DNA from: Phanerodontia chrysosporium
Lineage: Eukaryota > Basidiomycota > Agaricomycetes > Polyporales > Phanerochaetaceae
Length of the DNA: 64,000 bases
Direction: 5' to 3'
Assembly: GCA_001910725.1 (NCBI GenBank)
Contig: MJGA01000001.1
Coordinates: 1,488,001-1,552,000, forward strand
This document shows positions 51,684-62,331 of this stretch, in pieces. How positions within the stretch are numbered: position 1 is the first letter of the stretch; every line of letters begins with the position of its first letter. The notes beneath the pieces were generated by a model, which saw only the letters and a list, made by a program, of their open reading frames with translations, ran no database searches and was not told the DNA's origin. The translations under genes and the position numbers were made by a program.

Positions 51684-54164
51684 CTAGTAATAAACTATGG
51701 GCTGAGCGTGTTGCTCGTAGTGTTGCTCGTACGCATAGTACTCGTATTGAGCTACTTGGTTCGACATGTCCACGTAACCGGAGTATCCATTAGGGTCGGG
51801 ATAGTAGTATGGTTGCTGGTATGTGGGGTATGGCATCATCGAAGGCTCTTGCGCAGGCTGCGCCTGTTCGTTAGACTGAGAAGCTTCCGATGTAGCCTGC
51901 TCCTGGGAGGACTGGCTTTGTTCTGCTTCGTTCTCGGTCGTACTCATGCGCAATCCGGAGGGGCGAGGAACGTGTTTGACCTTGCCGTCCGGCGCCCGAA
52001 TCTCGATACGGCTGCTTTGGCGGGCAGGCGCAAAGATGGGGGCACCAGTCGACGGGTCGATGAAGCCACTGACAGGAGGTGTGTGCGACTGGGGCATGTA
52101 CTCCTGCGATGGATGGCGCATGTGACCTGGTACGAAAGGCATGCTAGTGGACGGGTGACCCATGTATGATCCCATCATGGGCTGAGGGGCATACATCGGA
52201 GGAGGTGTTGGATGAAGGAAGACCGGACGACCAGTTGCTAGCTCATAGGGATAGCCTTGGTGGCTCATGCCAACGCCAGGCGGTAGGGTCCCATACTGGT
52301 AGGGAGACATGTATGAAGGAGAAGATTGTGGCACCGGCGAAAAGCTCGTCTGGATCGGGTGAAGAGGGGGTGGAGCAGGGCGCGATGGGTCTAATGGAGC
52401 TTGCTGAGGAACAGGTGCATGAACCTCTGCCCTTGGCGGATTCCGCAGAACGGCTTCTTCGATATCCGCGCTGGGTCCACGTTCCGCGTTCGGTGGAGCG
52501 CCAATACCGACCTCTTCCAGTGGACTCTTCGTTTCGGGGACCGGCAGAGCAGAAGATGGGGCTGAAGGGGTCGCCTGAGGTCCTGTTCCTTGCGCAGAAG
52601 TAGGCGAAGTAGCTTGGATGGGAACGTGCTCTGGGACGACCTGCGGCCTAACGGTGAAGACCTCCTCGATAGACAGATCCGGCGTCTCTGTCTGCACCTG
52701 AGCAGGCTGAGGGTTGACAGGTTGCATTACCTTCTCGATCTTGCTCACGGCAGGAATCCGCACAACGATTTGCCGGTCCCCACCTTCAGCACCAGTGACC
52801 TCTGGCGTCGTTGCTTGTTCCTTCGCCCCGACGTCCTTTTGACGAACAACCTGTGGCTCCGGCTGTCCTGGAAGACGAACGCGAATGGACGGCGCCTCCC
52901 CAGCACGGGGACGAGCAGCATGTTCGAAGTAGAGGAAATTGTCGGCGTGCTTAGTCCACATCTTCTCAGGTTTCTGGGCGTACCACACAGGGATCGAGCT
53001 CGGGTCTGAGGGATCGATGCGAGGGCCGGCACGAGAAGTGGCAAAAGCACCACCGCCACGCGAAAACCCGCCGCGTCCTCTGGGAACAAAGGCGCCTCTG
53101 CCTCGAAGCGCACCACCTCGTTGTGAACTTGCAGATTGACGACTGGCCTGTCCCCGGCGCTGGTCTTCCCTCCGTTGTTCCTCTCGCCGCTTCATCTCTT
53201 CGAATCCGTCGTGACCCCAAGGCCGCTCGATGGGAGGGACCTCTTGCTTGTCCTCCACGCCCTTCTCCTCGCCCTCGCCTTCCGCTTCACCGTGACGGCC
53301 AAGCGGAAGTCTACCCCCGCGACCACGAAGGGGCATTCCCCTTCCACGTCCGCGGTTGTACCAGCGCCCTCTCCACCAACCACTCAAGCTCCGGAACTCC
53401 TTGTCCAGCAGACGATCGTCGTGTCCCCAAAACTCTCCTACGCGAGGCACGAATGCGGGGTCATGCTGTAGACGTTCTTGGTATGCTTGGCGAGCAGACT
53501 GGTCGCGAAGCCGGCGGATATCTTTGGATTCGCGTTGTGCGCCCATCTTTGAAGATGAAGCAGCAGATTCCTCGGTAGCAGCAGCCGGCGGCTCTTGTTT
53601 CGCTTCAGCCTCAGGAGACCGGGAAGGGGCGGCGGTAGCGTCAGAAAGGGCAGATGGCTGAGGCTGTGCGCGAGGAGTGGGACCTTTCTTGTTCTGTTTC
53701 TGCGCTTTGCGGGTACGGGGAGGCGCGGCGGGTGTAGGCTCCGGGATCGTGTGAGCGTGCATGTCAGCAAAGTCAATGACGGGTAGTTCGCCAGCGCCGT
53801 GTGCATTCTCATCCGCAACAATCTGTGCCCAGTCGTTGGTTCCCACGAAGGGGCCAGCGCCCCCACTGATGAGGGTCGGCTTCGCAGAGGTCGAGGTGTC
53901 GAGCGGCGGAGGGCTTTGTGTGGTGCTAGGGGTAACGATGCCAGCGTGGTGCTCGTCATCTTCTGACACCGACTCTGTCTCCGAGTCCGAAATGTAGGAA
54001 GAGGAGTCGTCTGTGTCAGAGTCAGTCTGGGCTTCACGCTCGATTTCATCGTCACTGTCGAGGGTGCTGCGGCCGCGGCGGCGAATGATGCGCTTCTTGG
54101 AGTGGTGCTTCTTTGCGACATGGTTTGGGCCGTCTGCAGAGGGGGTCGTAACGGTAGCTGGCAT
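51684..54164 (-). CDS. Barentsz/CASC3-like exon-junction-complex protein (Btz domain)
   Basis: Intronless ORF of 826 codons from ATG 54164. The N-terminus has a basic patch (KKHHSKKRIIRRRGRST) and acidic Ser runs. The Btz (SELOR) domain lies around residues 205-330: KDIRRLRDQSARQAYQERLQ, DPAFVPRVGEFWGHDDRLLD, an RGG segment (WYNRGRGRGMPLRGRGG), and IERPWGHDGFEEMKRREEQR. The two aromatic-HD segments (FWGHDDR and PWGHDGF) are the eIF4AIII-binding pieces. The remaining ~450 residues are Pro/Gln/Ser-rich, ending in a Tyr-rich tail (YYAYEQHYEQHAQPIVYY). It should act in the exon junction complex, in mRNA localisation and decay. The window also encodes an eIF4A-like protein, but not eIF4AIII itself. 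Confidence 0.82.
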   Translation of the reverse strand: MPATVTTPSADGPNHVAKKHHSKKRIIRRRGRSTLDSDDEIEREAQTDSDTDDSSSYISDSETESVSEDDEHHAGIVTPSTTQSPPPLDTSTSAKPTLISGGAGPFVGTNDWAQIVADENAHGAGELPVIDFADMHAHTIPEPTPAAPPRTRKAQKQNKKGPTPRAQPQPSALSDATAAPSRSPEAEAKQEPPAAATEESAASSSKMGAQRESKDIRRLRDQSARQAYQERLQHDPAFVPRVGEFWGHDDRLLDKEFRSLSGWWRGRWYNRGRGRGMPLRGRGGRLPLGRHGEAEGEGEEKGVEDKQEVPPIERPWGHDGFEEMKRREEQRREDQRRGQASRQSASSQRGGALRGRGAFVPRGRGGFSRGGGAFATSRAGPRIDPSDPSSIPVWYAQKPEKMWTKHADNFLYFEHAARPRAGEAPSIRVRLPGQPEPQVVRQKDVGAKEQATTPEVTGAEGGDRQIVVRIPAVSKIEKVMQPVNPQPAQVQTETPDLSIEEVFTVRPQVVPEHVPIQATSPTSAQGTGPQATPSAPSSALPVPETKSPLEEVGIGAPPNAERGPSADIEEAVLRNPPRAEVHAPVPQQAPLDPSRPAPPPLHPIQTSFSPVPQSSPSYMSPYQYGTLPPGVGMSHQGYPYELATGRPVFLHPTPPPMYAPQPMMGSYMGHPSTSMPFVPGHMRHPSQEYMPQSHTPPVSGFIDPSTGAPIFAPARQSSRIEIRAPDGKVKHVPRPSGLRMSTTENEAEQSQSSQEQATSEASQSNEQAQPAQEPSMMPYPTYQQPYYYPDPNGYSGYVDMSNQVAQYEYYAYEQHYEQHAQPIVYY

Positions 54165-54772
54165 GATGGATATTTATTCGTGAAAATGCAAGAGTCCTGG
54201 AGAAGCGAGGAGAGCGTGAACGGGCGGCGGATTATGACGATGGTGATTCACACGTACGAGTGTGTGATGATAGAGATGGTATGAAACAAAGGGACACGTC
54301 CGGCGACAAGTGCAGTGTGGTATCAAGAGGCAGTCGGGAAGAGAGGCTGAGCACGCTGTGAGTGGCGATGAGCAAAGGTGCTTAGACGACGAGCGGGGCG
54401 AAGGCAAAAACGCTGCCGAACCTTCCGTAAGCAGCCCCTTTCCATATCCATCCCCCAACTGCGCGGCGCTTCGAGTCACCCTCGCTCTCCCAGCCCCGGT
54501 TCCGCTGCTCTCGCTCGGCCAACCCAGCACAAAATTCGCCACGACTCGCCGCTCCTCGACGCGACCTGCACACGTCGCGTCCCTCGCGCTAGCAGATTTT
54601 TTTTGTCGCGTAAGTACTCACGGCAAAACGGTTGTTACCTACAGCGTCCGCACTCGGTTCGCCCCGTTTGCCGCCCGTCTCATGTCCTCATCAAGCTGGG
54701 TGTCCTCCGATTCCGCGACAATGCCAGAGAAATAAATACAACAGCGAACATCCAGTCCTGTACGAACGAGCA
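54165..54772 (+). other. Intergenic region
   Basis: About 610 nt between the Barentsz-like start and the dynein light intermediate chain stop, both on the minus strand. Open frames seen on both strands have no recognisable content. A T9 run is at 54597-54605. Confidence 0.45.
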
Positions 54773-56728
54773 TCATGTGCCCTCTGCAGCTTCACCAGCC
54801 GTACTGCTCCCGTTGCCAGCGGGGACAGAGGATGAGGGCGCAATCGTCTTAGATGCTGACGCCGACCTCGACGCAGACGCGCCCCCACTTGTCCTGTCCT
54901 TGGAGCTTAGTAGACTCTGGAAGAAATTCTGCAGGACCTCGTGTTGCGTTTGTCCGCCAGAGGAAGGGGTCGGCGATGAGGATAACGTCGGAGACGAGAC
55001 TTGAGGTCGTGTACCCGCAGTCCCACCGCCAGGTACCGATAGACCAGAAGTTGGTCGCGTCGTGCTCCTGCTAAGAGGCTTACGGGAATCTGCATTGGCA
55101 CTCATACCAAGCGGCGCTGCTCCGCCTACTGCGCCTTCCATCTCGGTCAGGGCCTTCTCCACGTTTGGCAAGTTGAAACTGCTGCTGCCCATGGGACCGA
55201 CGACACCTGCCGCAGGGTTCTCCGTCGGGTTGCGGAAGGAGGCGCGCGGATCGCGATCCGGCTTCTTCGAGTTCTCGTCGTAGTTCTTCGCAAGAAACAC
55301 CTGCTCGGGCGTTGGATTGTTGAAGGGAGGCAGCGGAGTGGGCTGGAGACGACGTTATCAACCGCAGATCTCCTGCCATGTTTAACTGCACTAACCTTGG
55401 GACCTTGGTCGGGAACCAAAGCACTGTAGAGTTTCCGCGCTCCCGCCTGCTCTGGTTCACCCTCCGTGTGGTCAATTTCATGCTCCCATGCCTCACCCCA
55501 TGCTTTCGCATCGAAACCTTCTCTCAATACTGCGATCTTTCCCCAGCTGTCCCAACCTGCTGGTACCACAATCCTGTCCCTGTCCAGCGTGTTCGCCTTA
55601 TGATGGAACGGGAAAGGATTGCGGACTGGTGCGACGGCGTCAGTCGAGAGTCCAGGAGAAGGGGCAGGAGGTGTGAAGAGAAGGTGAAGTGCGTATTGGC
55701 GAAGCACTTGCAACGTTTGAGGAAGCGGGGTGGTATAGAACAACGCAGCACCATCTAAGAAGGCTAATGAGCTCGACCAAGCGTTGAATGTACATCAGTA
55801 GCTCACATTTCAAGCAAATGGTGCGGAGAACCTGCATCACAGTGTCCGTCCGTTCTTCCCACTCGCCGCCCTTGCCCTTAACCATTCCTCCCATGCCAGA
55901 GGCACCGGGACCTAACACGTCGCTTGTGTCATCTATGTGGTCTGCTTTCGTGCACGCCACTATAATCGGCACGCCAGCCGTGTTGTGTGTGAGGGTGCCC
56001 GGCCCAAGGGGTAGCAAGGTAGTATCTGACAATGTAGATGTGGCAGGAATCGGTTCGGCAGAGGGCTCCGTGTAACGTTGTAGGTAGGCCTGCACTGTGA
56101 TGGTTTTCAGTGTGAATGATAACGGCCTTCAACATATGAGCATCTAGACCCACAGCGTTCGCGATTTTCCTCTCGCACAATCTGCAGCTCTCGCGAGCCA
56201 TCACCCTGCACCCATTTCTCTATCCAGCTCAGCCAGGTATAAAGCTGTTCAACGAATGTCCACGGTTTTGTCCAGTCGAGAGTGATGATTACGACAGTGT
56301 GCGGTAGCGACGTCCGTGGCGGCAAGAAATGGGGAAGCAACGCGGTATAGGCTGTTGCAGAAGACGGGACTGTGTATACGGACAGTCTCGCGAGGGTATC
56401 TATGTCCACGACGCGTACATAAGTCTCCAGACACGACGCGCAATAGAGGCGTAACTTCAGAATTGCGATACGTACCTTCGTCCGCGTCGTCCTTCACGTC
56501 TGCCCAGTCGTAGCCCAAGGCAAAGTCAAGCCGTTGATCCTCTTGCACTTCCTCCGCTGCAGCCTTGTGCAGAAGCGCAGATGCTAGCGTCGACTTCCCT
56601 GAAGATGGCTCACCGAGGAGCAAGATATTCTTGGCGGGTATCGACCGTGACGAGGACACGGAGTCTAGAATCGACGACCATAGATCTTGTGGAGGCGCTT
56701 CAGGAGAGGAAGGTCTCGAATCGTTCAT
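54773..56728 (-). CDS. Cytoplasmic dynein light intermediate chain
   Basis: Start ATG 56728 (MNDSRPSSPEAPPQDLWSSI), stop at 54773. Six or so exons. The Ras-like fold begins with a P-loop: IPAKNILLLGEPSSGKSTLA, then RLDFALGYDWADVKDDADED, LPHTVVIITLDWTKPWTFVE, LYTWLSWIEKWVQ and VPIIVACTKADHID (NKxD-like position). YGAALFYTTPLPQTLQVLRQ, LHLLFTPPAPSPGLSTD and VVPAGWDSWGKIAVLREGFD follow. The C-terminal half is disordered, with a conserved short helix NEVLQNFFQSLL-like segment (HEVLQNFFQSLLSSK), the adaptor-binding helix. It links cargo adaptors to the dynein heavy chain. All splice joints checked keep frame. The divergent TIP41 start is 224 nt away. Confidence 0.88.
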
Positions 56729-56952
56729 GGCGGAATGACCGCCGTACCAAAGCGAATGTATGTGCAAGCTCGGTCGTCTGGCAGGGACGGAGGCAGAAGT
56801 GATCCATTCCCGCGCCGCGGGGCACTAAGAAAACACAATCGTGATACAGTAAGAAGTGCGGCTTACTGCATAACAAAAGTGAATGACCGCACTACGATAC
56901 TCTACTAACGCTCTACATTTTCTAAGCCTGAACCACTTCGCTCTTGCTCATC

Positions 56953-58043
56953 ATGTCTTCTGCTACACAATTGCCCGCCCATAGGCTCACAGAAACACCA
57001 AATTCGCGTGCGATTGAAATTGGCGACTGGCTCATCACTGCCCGGACGAACCCAATCTCAAATGCGAACGAGCTCGATGCCCTCCAAGGGTCACTTCAGG
57101 GCATGCCCCTGCCTGAGATGACGTTCGGATCCAACAACCTCGAGCTCGAGCACAGACCGAGCGGCTGGAAGTATGCTTTCAGCACTGCAGACGCGCTCCG
57201 AGGGGTGAAAAACGGAGAACTAGTGGATGGGGATGGGGGCGTTAAGGTAGGATACGCGGATGCCTGGCTCAAGAGCCGGTGCGTTTTACTTGGATCACCA
57301 TGGAGCGTCGTTGAGGGCTCATCGGAGTAGGACAGGTGAATCGTCTCAGCTGCCTATGCCGAAGACCGTCGCCACGAAACCATACGACTGGACTTACACC
57401 ACGACGTACTCCGGTCACAGTCTCTCCTCGTCTTCGGGCTCGATACAGTGGAACGACGCAGACACTGAGAATCCACGACATGAGATCCCTCTCGCAGAAT
57501 TGACACGCCAGGACCCCATATTATTCTACGCCGAAATACCGCTGTTCGAGGACGAGCTACATGACAATGGGGCTTCTCACCTGATAACTCGCATCGTGAG
57601 TCCTTCTCCAATCTCATACGCTATGGAAGTCCTCATATGCGGTGCGCAGCGAGTTATGCCGACATGCTTCTTTATCTTGTCGCGGTTCACGCTTCGCGTC
57701 GACAATGTCCTCTTCCGGACATACGACACCCGAATCTATCACTCGTTCTCATCTTCGCCACCACTCGTCGTACGGGAAACGAGTGGATGGGAGGCACCTT
57801 ACGATCGAGTTAAACTGGTAAGGCAACTACCCGAGCTGACGTTTTCTGTTGCTGACGCGTCCCATAAAGCAATTGCCCCGACGTCATGATCTCACTCCCT
57901 TAACCGATCCCACATGGATCGCCAAGGTCCTGACTGGGATGCCCCGCCATGTTGCACAAGAGACGGGAGCGGGCACTGGTTGGAGAGGACTGGGCACGGC
58001 AGTGCAAGTAGCTGTGCTCGACAAGGATGCTGAGCAGCATTGA
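56953..58043 (+). CDS. TIP41: TIP41-like TOR/PP2A pathway regulator
   Basis: Four exons from ATG 56953 to TGA 58041-58043. The product starts MSSATQLPAHRLTETPNSRA and has IEIGDWLITARTNPISNANE, LPEMTFGSNNLELEHRPSGW, KYAFSTADALRGVKNGELVD, KPYDWTYTTTYSGH and ILFYAEIPLFEDELHDNGAS. MPTCFFILSRFTLRVDNVLF and RIYHSFSSSPPLVVRETSGW complete it. These are the TIP41 family hallmarks: WTYTT-Y-G, EIPLFEDELHDNG and R-F-LRVD. In yeast Tip41 binds Tap42 and modulates PP2A-type phosphatases downstream of TOR. No frame break was seen. It is cytoplasmic by family knowledge. Confidence 0.9.
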
Positions 58044-58496
58044 CAGTTCCAGGAGCATATCCGAGCCTAGGATCGCGTCATGTACCTCCGCATCTCATGT
58101 ATCACTATCGCAACACTGTCCAATGTTGGTTGCGTGTGCGCCTCTCGCTCGAGCCCAGTTGGTGGAACGGCGCTCACGCCACGAAGCCGTCCTCAAATAC
58201 GACCAAACATACGCTCGGATCTGCACATTCTCGTCGCAGAAAACAGCATCCAACCTTATCGAACCGCGTGCAGGCTACGTTTCTGTTCGATAGAAAATTC
58301 CATAGCGCGGAACAGATACTGGGCAAGGTCTGTGCCACCCGTGCCAGGGCCACGCTCCGTTTCCGATCAGTGGCCTTATACGCGCGACACAACAACAAAG
58401 AACGCTTGCAGCCTTTCTATCCTTCGCCTCTAACCCTCACCACCGCACGCACAGAGATATCCAACGTCTCCTCATCAAAACCAAGATTCTGTCAGC
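58044..58496 (+). other. Intergenic region
   Basis: About 450 nt between TIP41 and the next plus-strand gene. Nothing recognisable; it ends in a CT-rich stretch before the next start codon. Confidence 0.45.
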
Positions 58497-59948
58497 ATGA
58501 CCACCGACGATAGTGTCGATGCTCTGCGCAAGCTACCGCGGCGGGAACTTCAGAAATTAGCGAAGGCGCGTCTCGATGCCCCTCATATAGATGATTAACT
58601 TGGCTCATACTTTCTACAGCGTCACGGGGTCAAAGGGAATGGGAAGACTGAAGCGATCATCCAGAAGCTGGTGGAGATTGGAGTGAACATGTTCGTCACT
58701 TCAATCAAGACTGTGTGGCGCATTTTTACACATATCTTCCAGTGATACTGAAGATACGCGACGCCCCGCCCCCGAGGCTGAACAGTCCAAAGAGACTCCA
58801 TGTCTTCCATCACCTCCACCAGAACCTGACAGGGTATCCGCGACACCGGATAAGCGGCTCTCAGCTGCCCTATATCTGAGCGGAGTGAATGAGGGACTAA
58901 TGAGTAAACTAAACTGCCCAACCCCAGAGCCTTCCTCACCAAGCGTCAGTGAGTAACATTTATGCCTTGTTAATCGCCGAGCTTAGTTGTGGCCTCACAG
59001 CGTTGCAACTGTCCTCTCCACAGCGCCTTCAACCACCGTCTCCAAAGCCTCGTCAAGTTGAAGAAAGCATATCAAGTAGGCGAGGTCAATCAAATGCCCA
59101 ACAATCGGATGATTCGATTGGTCTTGAGGACTACGAGGTGGTCATGGGTGGGCAGGAAATACATGATCCCGCCGCTTCGTGTTCGTGGTCATTTTCATGC
59201 TATCATCTATACTCGACTTATAACCTTGTCATTAGCCCATCAATCTCGTCCACCGCCGCTCCAGAAAATCCGACCGTTCAATGTGCCCCGTGCGCAAGCG
59301 TTTCAGCTTCCTCAATCGCGAGCACCGCACGCAGCTGCCGCGCCTCCGCGCTCGCCCGTGCTCACGCTGAACGGGGAACATCCCCGCATAGACGACCAAA
59401 CGCGGCCCATAGCCCCTCGCGTTTCCTGGCAGGTAGACAACGCAAACCGGCTCTCGGCTCGCTCCTCGCAGCGTCCTCCCACGCGCAAGACAGCGCGGCG
59501 GTATCTGCGGGAGTGTCTTGGCTACATCAACGAGCAGAAGGACCTGCAGGGCCAGGTACGCGACATCGAGGAGATACACGACGCAGCGAAGGGGCGGCTG
59601 AACGCTGCCGAGCGCCGCCTGGCGCGCATCCAGGAAACACGCGTGATGATCGAGAAGCACTGGATGCAGATGCTCAAAGCAGACCCGCGGCTCCACGACG
59701 GCTCGTGGAGCTGGACGCGCCCTGCGACGCCTGCGCAGGAGGTGCCGCCGCCTCCCACGGGTCCACCGCAGTGGAGCCCGGACGACTACAGTAGCGACCT
59801 CGATAGCCCGGATGAGGAGTTCGAGATGGCGGACGAGGCTGTGCATGCATCGGAGATGCGGTATTCCGGTCCCAAGAGGCCCAGGACGCAGGCGACGCAG
59901 CTCAGAGACGCTGTCGCACGCTTCGAGGAATGGATGTCGCGAATGTGA
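58497..59948 (+). CDS. Hypothetical protein with SAP-like start and C-terminal coiled coil
   Basis: Start MTTDDSVDALRKLPRRELQK (ATG 58497) joins RHGVKGNGKTEAIIQKLVEI, a SAP-like helix-turn-helix that binds DNA in known proteins. The middle is disordered (RPAPEAEQSKETPCLPSPPP, SAALYLSGVNEGLMSKL). The C-terminal exon, open from about 59240 to TGA 59946-59948, has PRVSWQVDNANRLSARSSQR, a coiled coil (QVRDIEEIHDAAKGRLNAAE), KHWMQMLKADPRLHDGSWSW and an acidic tail. No named family recognised. Splicing is not fully resolved. The first intron would need a GC donor (AAG then GCGCGT), and two later joints do not keep phase, which may reflect missing bases like those in other genes. Confidence 0.5.
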
Positions 59949-60030
59949 GGCACACTCAGGGCGTTCGGAGTCTGGTCTGTTTCCCGTGATACTGCTACAG
60001 ATTCATAATATTTACGTGCCGGCTCGCGGC

Positions 60031-61092
60031 TTACATACGATCCCGTTCCTCATCTCCGTACAGTTCCTTCAGTCGGTACCTCGGCGTGTACCGGTGGAAG
60101 GCTGCATACCCCGCCACGAAGCTCTCCCACGCCTCCAGGGCCTTTGTACCCTTGAGGATCTTGCGTACGTTGTCGCAGGCGACGACGGCCTCGTCCACTA
60201 TTTCGCTCAGAGTCTCTGTCAAGTCCTTGCCGGTTACCTCAGCACGTTCGAGAATGTAGGTGTGCACGTCGTCCGCAAGGATCTCTTTGTGGAACGAGTA
60301 GATATCGCTGTGATATATCAAGTTAGTCGAGAAGAGCAGATATATGAGATGGATAAGATCGCACTTCGCCCAGTTGGTGTAAATCATCATGTCGCTAAAC
60401 ACATGCAGTGAGCTGAGTTTTCTACGCTGTGGGATAGTCTGAACGACTTACGGCACTGCCTGAACCCAGGTAGACACATCCGGATAGTTGAACTTGTCAA
60501 ACAAAAACATGAGGAAGGGTTCTGCGAGACCGTGTTTCATGCGGCGAGCTGTCACGTAGGACAGGGCGGCGGGGTGAAGGGGGAGCTTTTCGGCGTGCGG
60601 CTCGAACGCATTCACGTTCATGTAGTCGACTGTTCCCTGAACGATGCCCTTGACGGCGAGCGGAGGGAAGAACTCGTCCATGCCGTGGAGGATTTCGACC
60701 ATGTGGTCGAGAACAGGGTGTAGTTGAGGCCTGCCGCTGTAGAACCGGTGCATGAACTCGTCGAGTGCAGCGGCGGGGATCTCGCAGTCGTCGGTGAGGA
60801 AGATGACGAGGCTGTAGAGCGCGACCTGGAGCCGCACTTCCATGGGGCTGTGCGAATTGAACGACATTCCAAGCGCGGCGGATATGAGGATGGAACGCTC
60901 GAAGCCCTGCAGCGAGGTCACCGCGGGCTCCCAGTCTGCAACGACCTCGCGTATACGACGCTCAAGAGTGCCGTCGGCGTCGAAAGTCATGGTCTTCCAC
61001 TCAGGTAGCGGGGCGGAGCGGAGAAGGAGGCTGTCCACGGCGTGCTTGGCAGCCTCGGCCTGCCATAAAAAGTCTGTAAGCGTTGCACACAT
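60031..61092 (-). CDS. Trichodiene synthase-type terpene synthase (sesquiterpene cyclase-like)
   Basis: Exons 61092-60452, 60394-60365 and 60307-60031, 948 nt in total. Class I terpene synthase fold of the TRI5 type: WEPAVTSLQGFERSILISAA, VALYSLVIFLTDDCEIPAAA (metal-binding DDxxE in the TDDCE position) and LDEFMHRFYSGRPQLHPVLD. YVTARRMKHGLAEPFLMFLF is in the middle. The second metal motif reads NDIYSFHKE (NSE triad N-S-E), and its Asn is completed across the last intron, which supports this joint. RYTPRYRLKELYGDE is near the end. It should cyclise farnesyl (or geranyl) diphosphate; the product is unknown. The start is uncertain: an upstream in-frame exon with another ATG (about 61132) is possible. 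The nearest plausible partner is the oxygenase at 62332. Confidence 0.82.
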
Positions 61093-62331
61093 AGGGAAAC
61101 ATAGTGAGACGAGTTGCTAACACAATGCAGAGCCATGACTTGTAGAGTTTCTTGTGTGGTTAGAGGTGTAGGGGTGTGCGCTGCTATTTGTGAGCGCAGG
61201 TTCGGAAGGCGCAAAAAAGCTGGGGGAAAAACAGATGAGGTGGCGAACGACTCGTCGTTTTTAAACTTGACGAAGATGAAGCGTGTTTGGCCACGCTGCA
61301 GAACCGATAACGTTATATATGATGAGCCTAGGCGTTTGACCCTTGTGTCCTACCCTACCACACAAAATCAGAACTGTTCGTGTTCAGTGGGAGGCAAGCG
61401 ATCATCCCAAGTGATGGGGCCGCACCCACGGGCAACTCACGGGTGTACGGCGAGATTGCCTATGCCGATGCATCGGTATCAGGCTGCATCGGCGGCGCGC
61501 CGTCGATAATCACCTCGAGACCAGTAGCCGACTGAATGACAGCCAAGGTTGTGAACTACGGGCAGCATCATCGGATGAGCAGCGAGGCGACACGACAGGA
61601 ATGGACGTACTTCTGTCGATCTCACACAGGTGAGCAGCGGCTTCGCCAACTCCGATAGCCACACGTGCTTGTGGGTATCGGGTGCGCCGATGTAATCAAG
61701 CGTACGTGCTTCAGCCTTGCATCAGTACCTAAGCACTGGAATTTGGGCCTGTCCTGCGGCCTAAGGGAAAGTGCATTTTTCGATGTCGTCCATTACGAAT
61801 GATCTTGTGGTTTAGTCAGTTCTCACAGACAAACCACCCTGAACAACGACCGGGTTTCATGCGACGACTTGGCGGTGTATCATGGAGGGGTGTTTCCGCG
61901 ACAGCACTAGTCTGGGTTGACTCGGATGCACTCTGTCGGATACGCGAGAATATGTTATTCTGGAAGGCGGTTAGCATGCTCCATTAGGGAACACGTATTT
62001 GCAGGCAGGCGTACGGAGCATACGGCTCGCGGTGTCCCTCTCCGCCCGAGACATTTTCTGGCCGAGGAGGAGGAGGGTAAGGCGTACGTACAGCACGCAG
62101 GAGGAGCGTCTCCCCGAGGCATACGGGATTCACCGGCGTCTATCAGCCAGCCGTGTGCCAGAGGCTCCCGCACTGGCAGCGCCCGCCTGGCTTCTTCCAG
62201 GGCCAGAGGACACACGCAGATCGCCTCCTTTCAGCTCCAGCTCGTGCTCACGGCCGCTGTGGAGTCAGTGCGGGCTCGTGCGAGCATGCCTGCCGCGGCT
62301 TATCTGCCTCGGTCGCTCAACGACGACCATC
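61093..62331 (+). other. 1.24-kb region between terpene synthase and oxygenase starts
   Basis: Divergent intergenic region. Open frames of 60-165 codons at 61114-61509 and 61917-62427 on the plus strand lack recognisable motifs. A TATATATG stretch at about 61314 could be part of a promoter. No gene supported. Confidence 0.45.
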
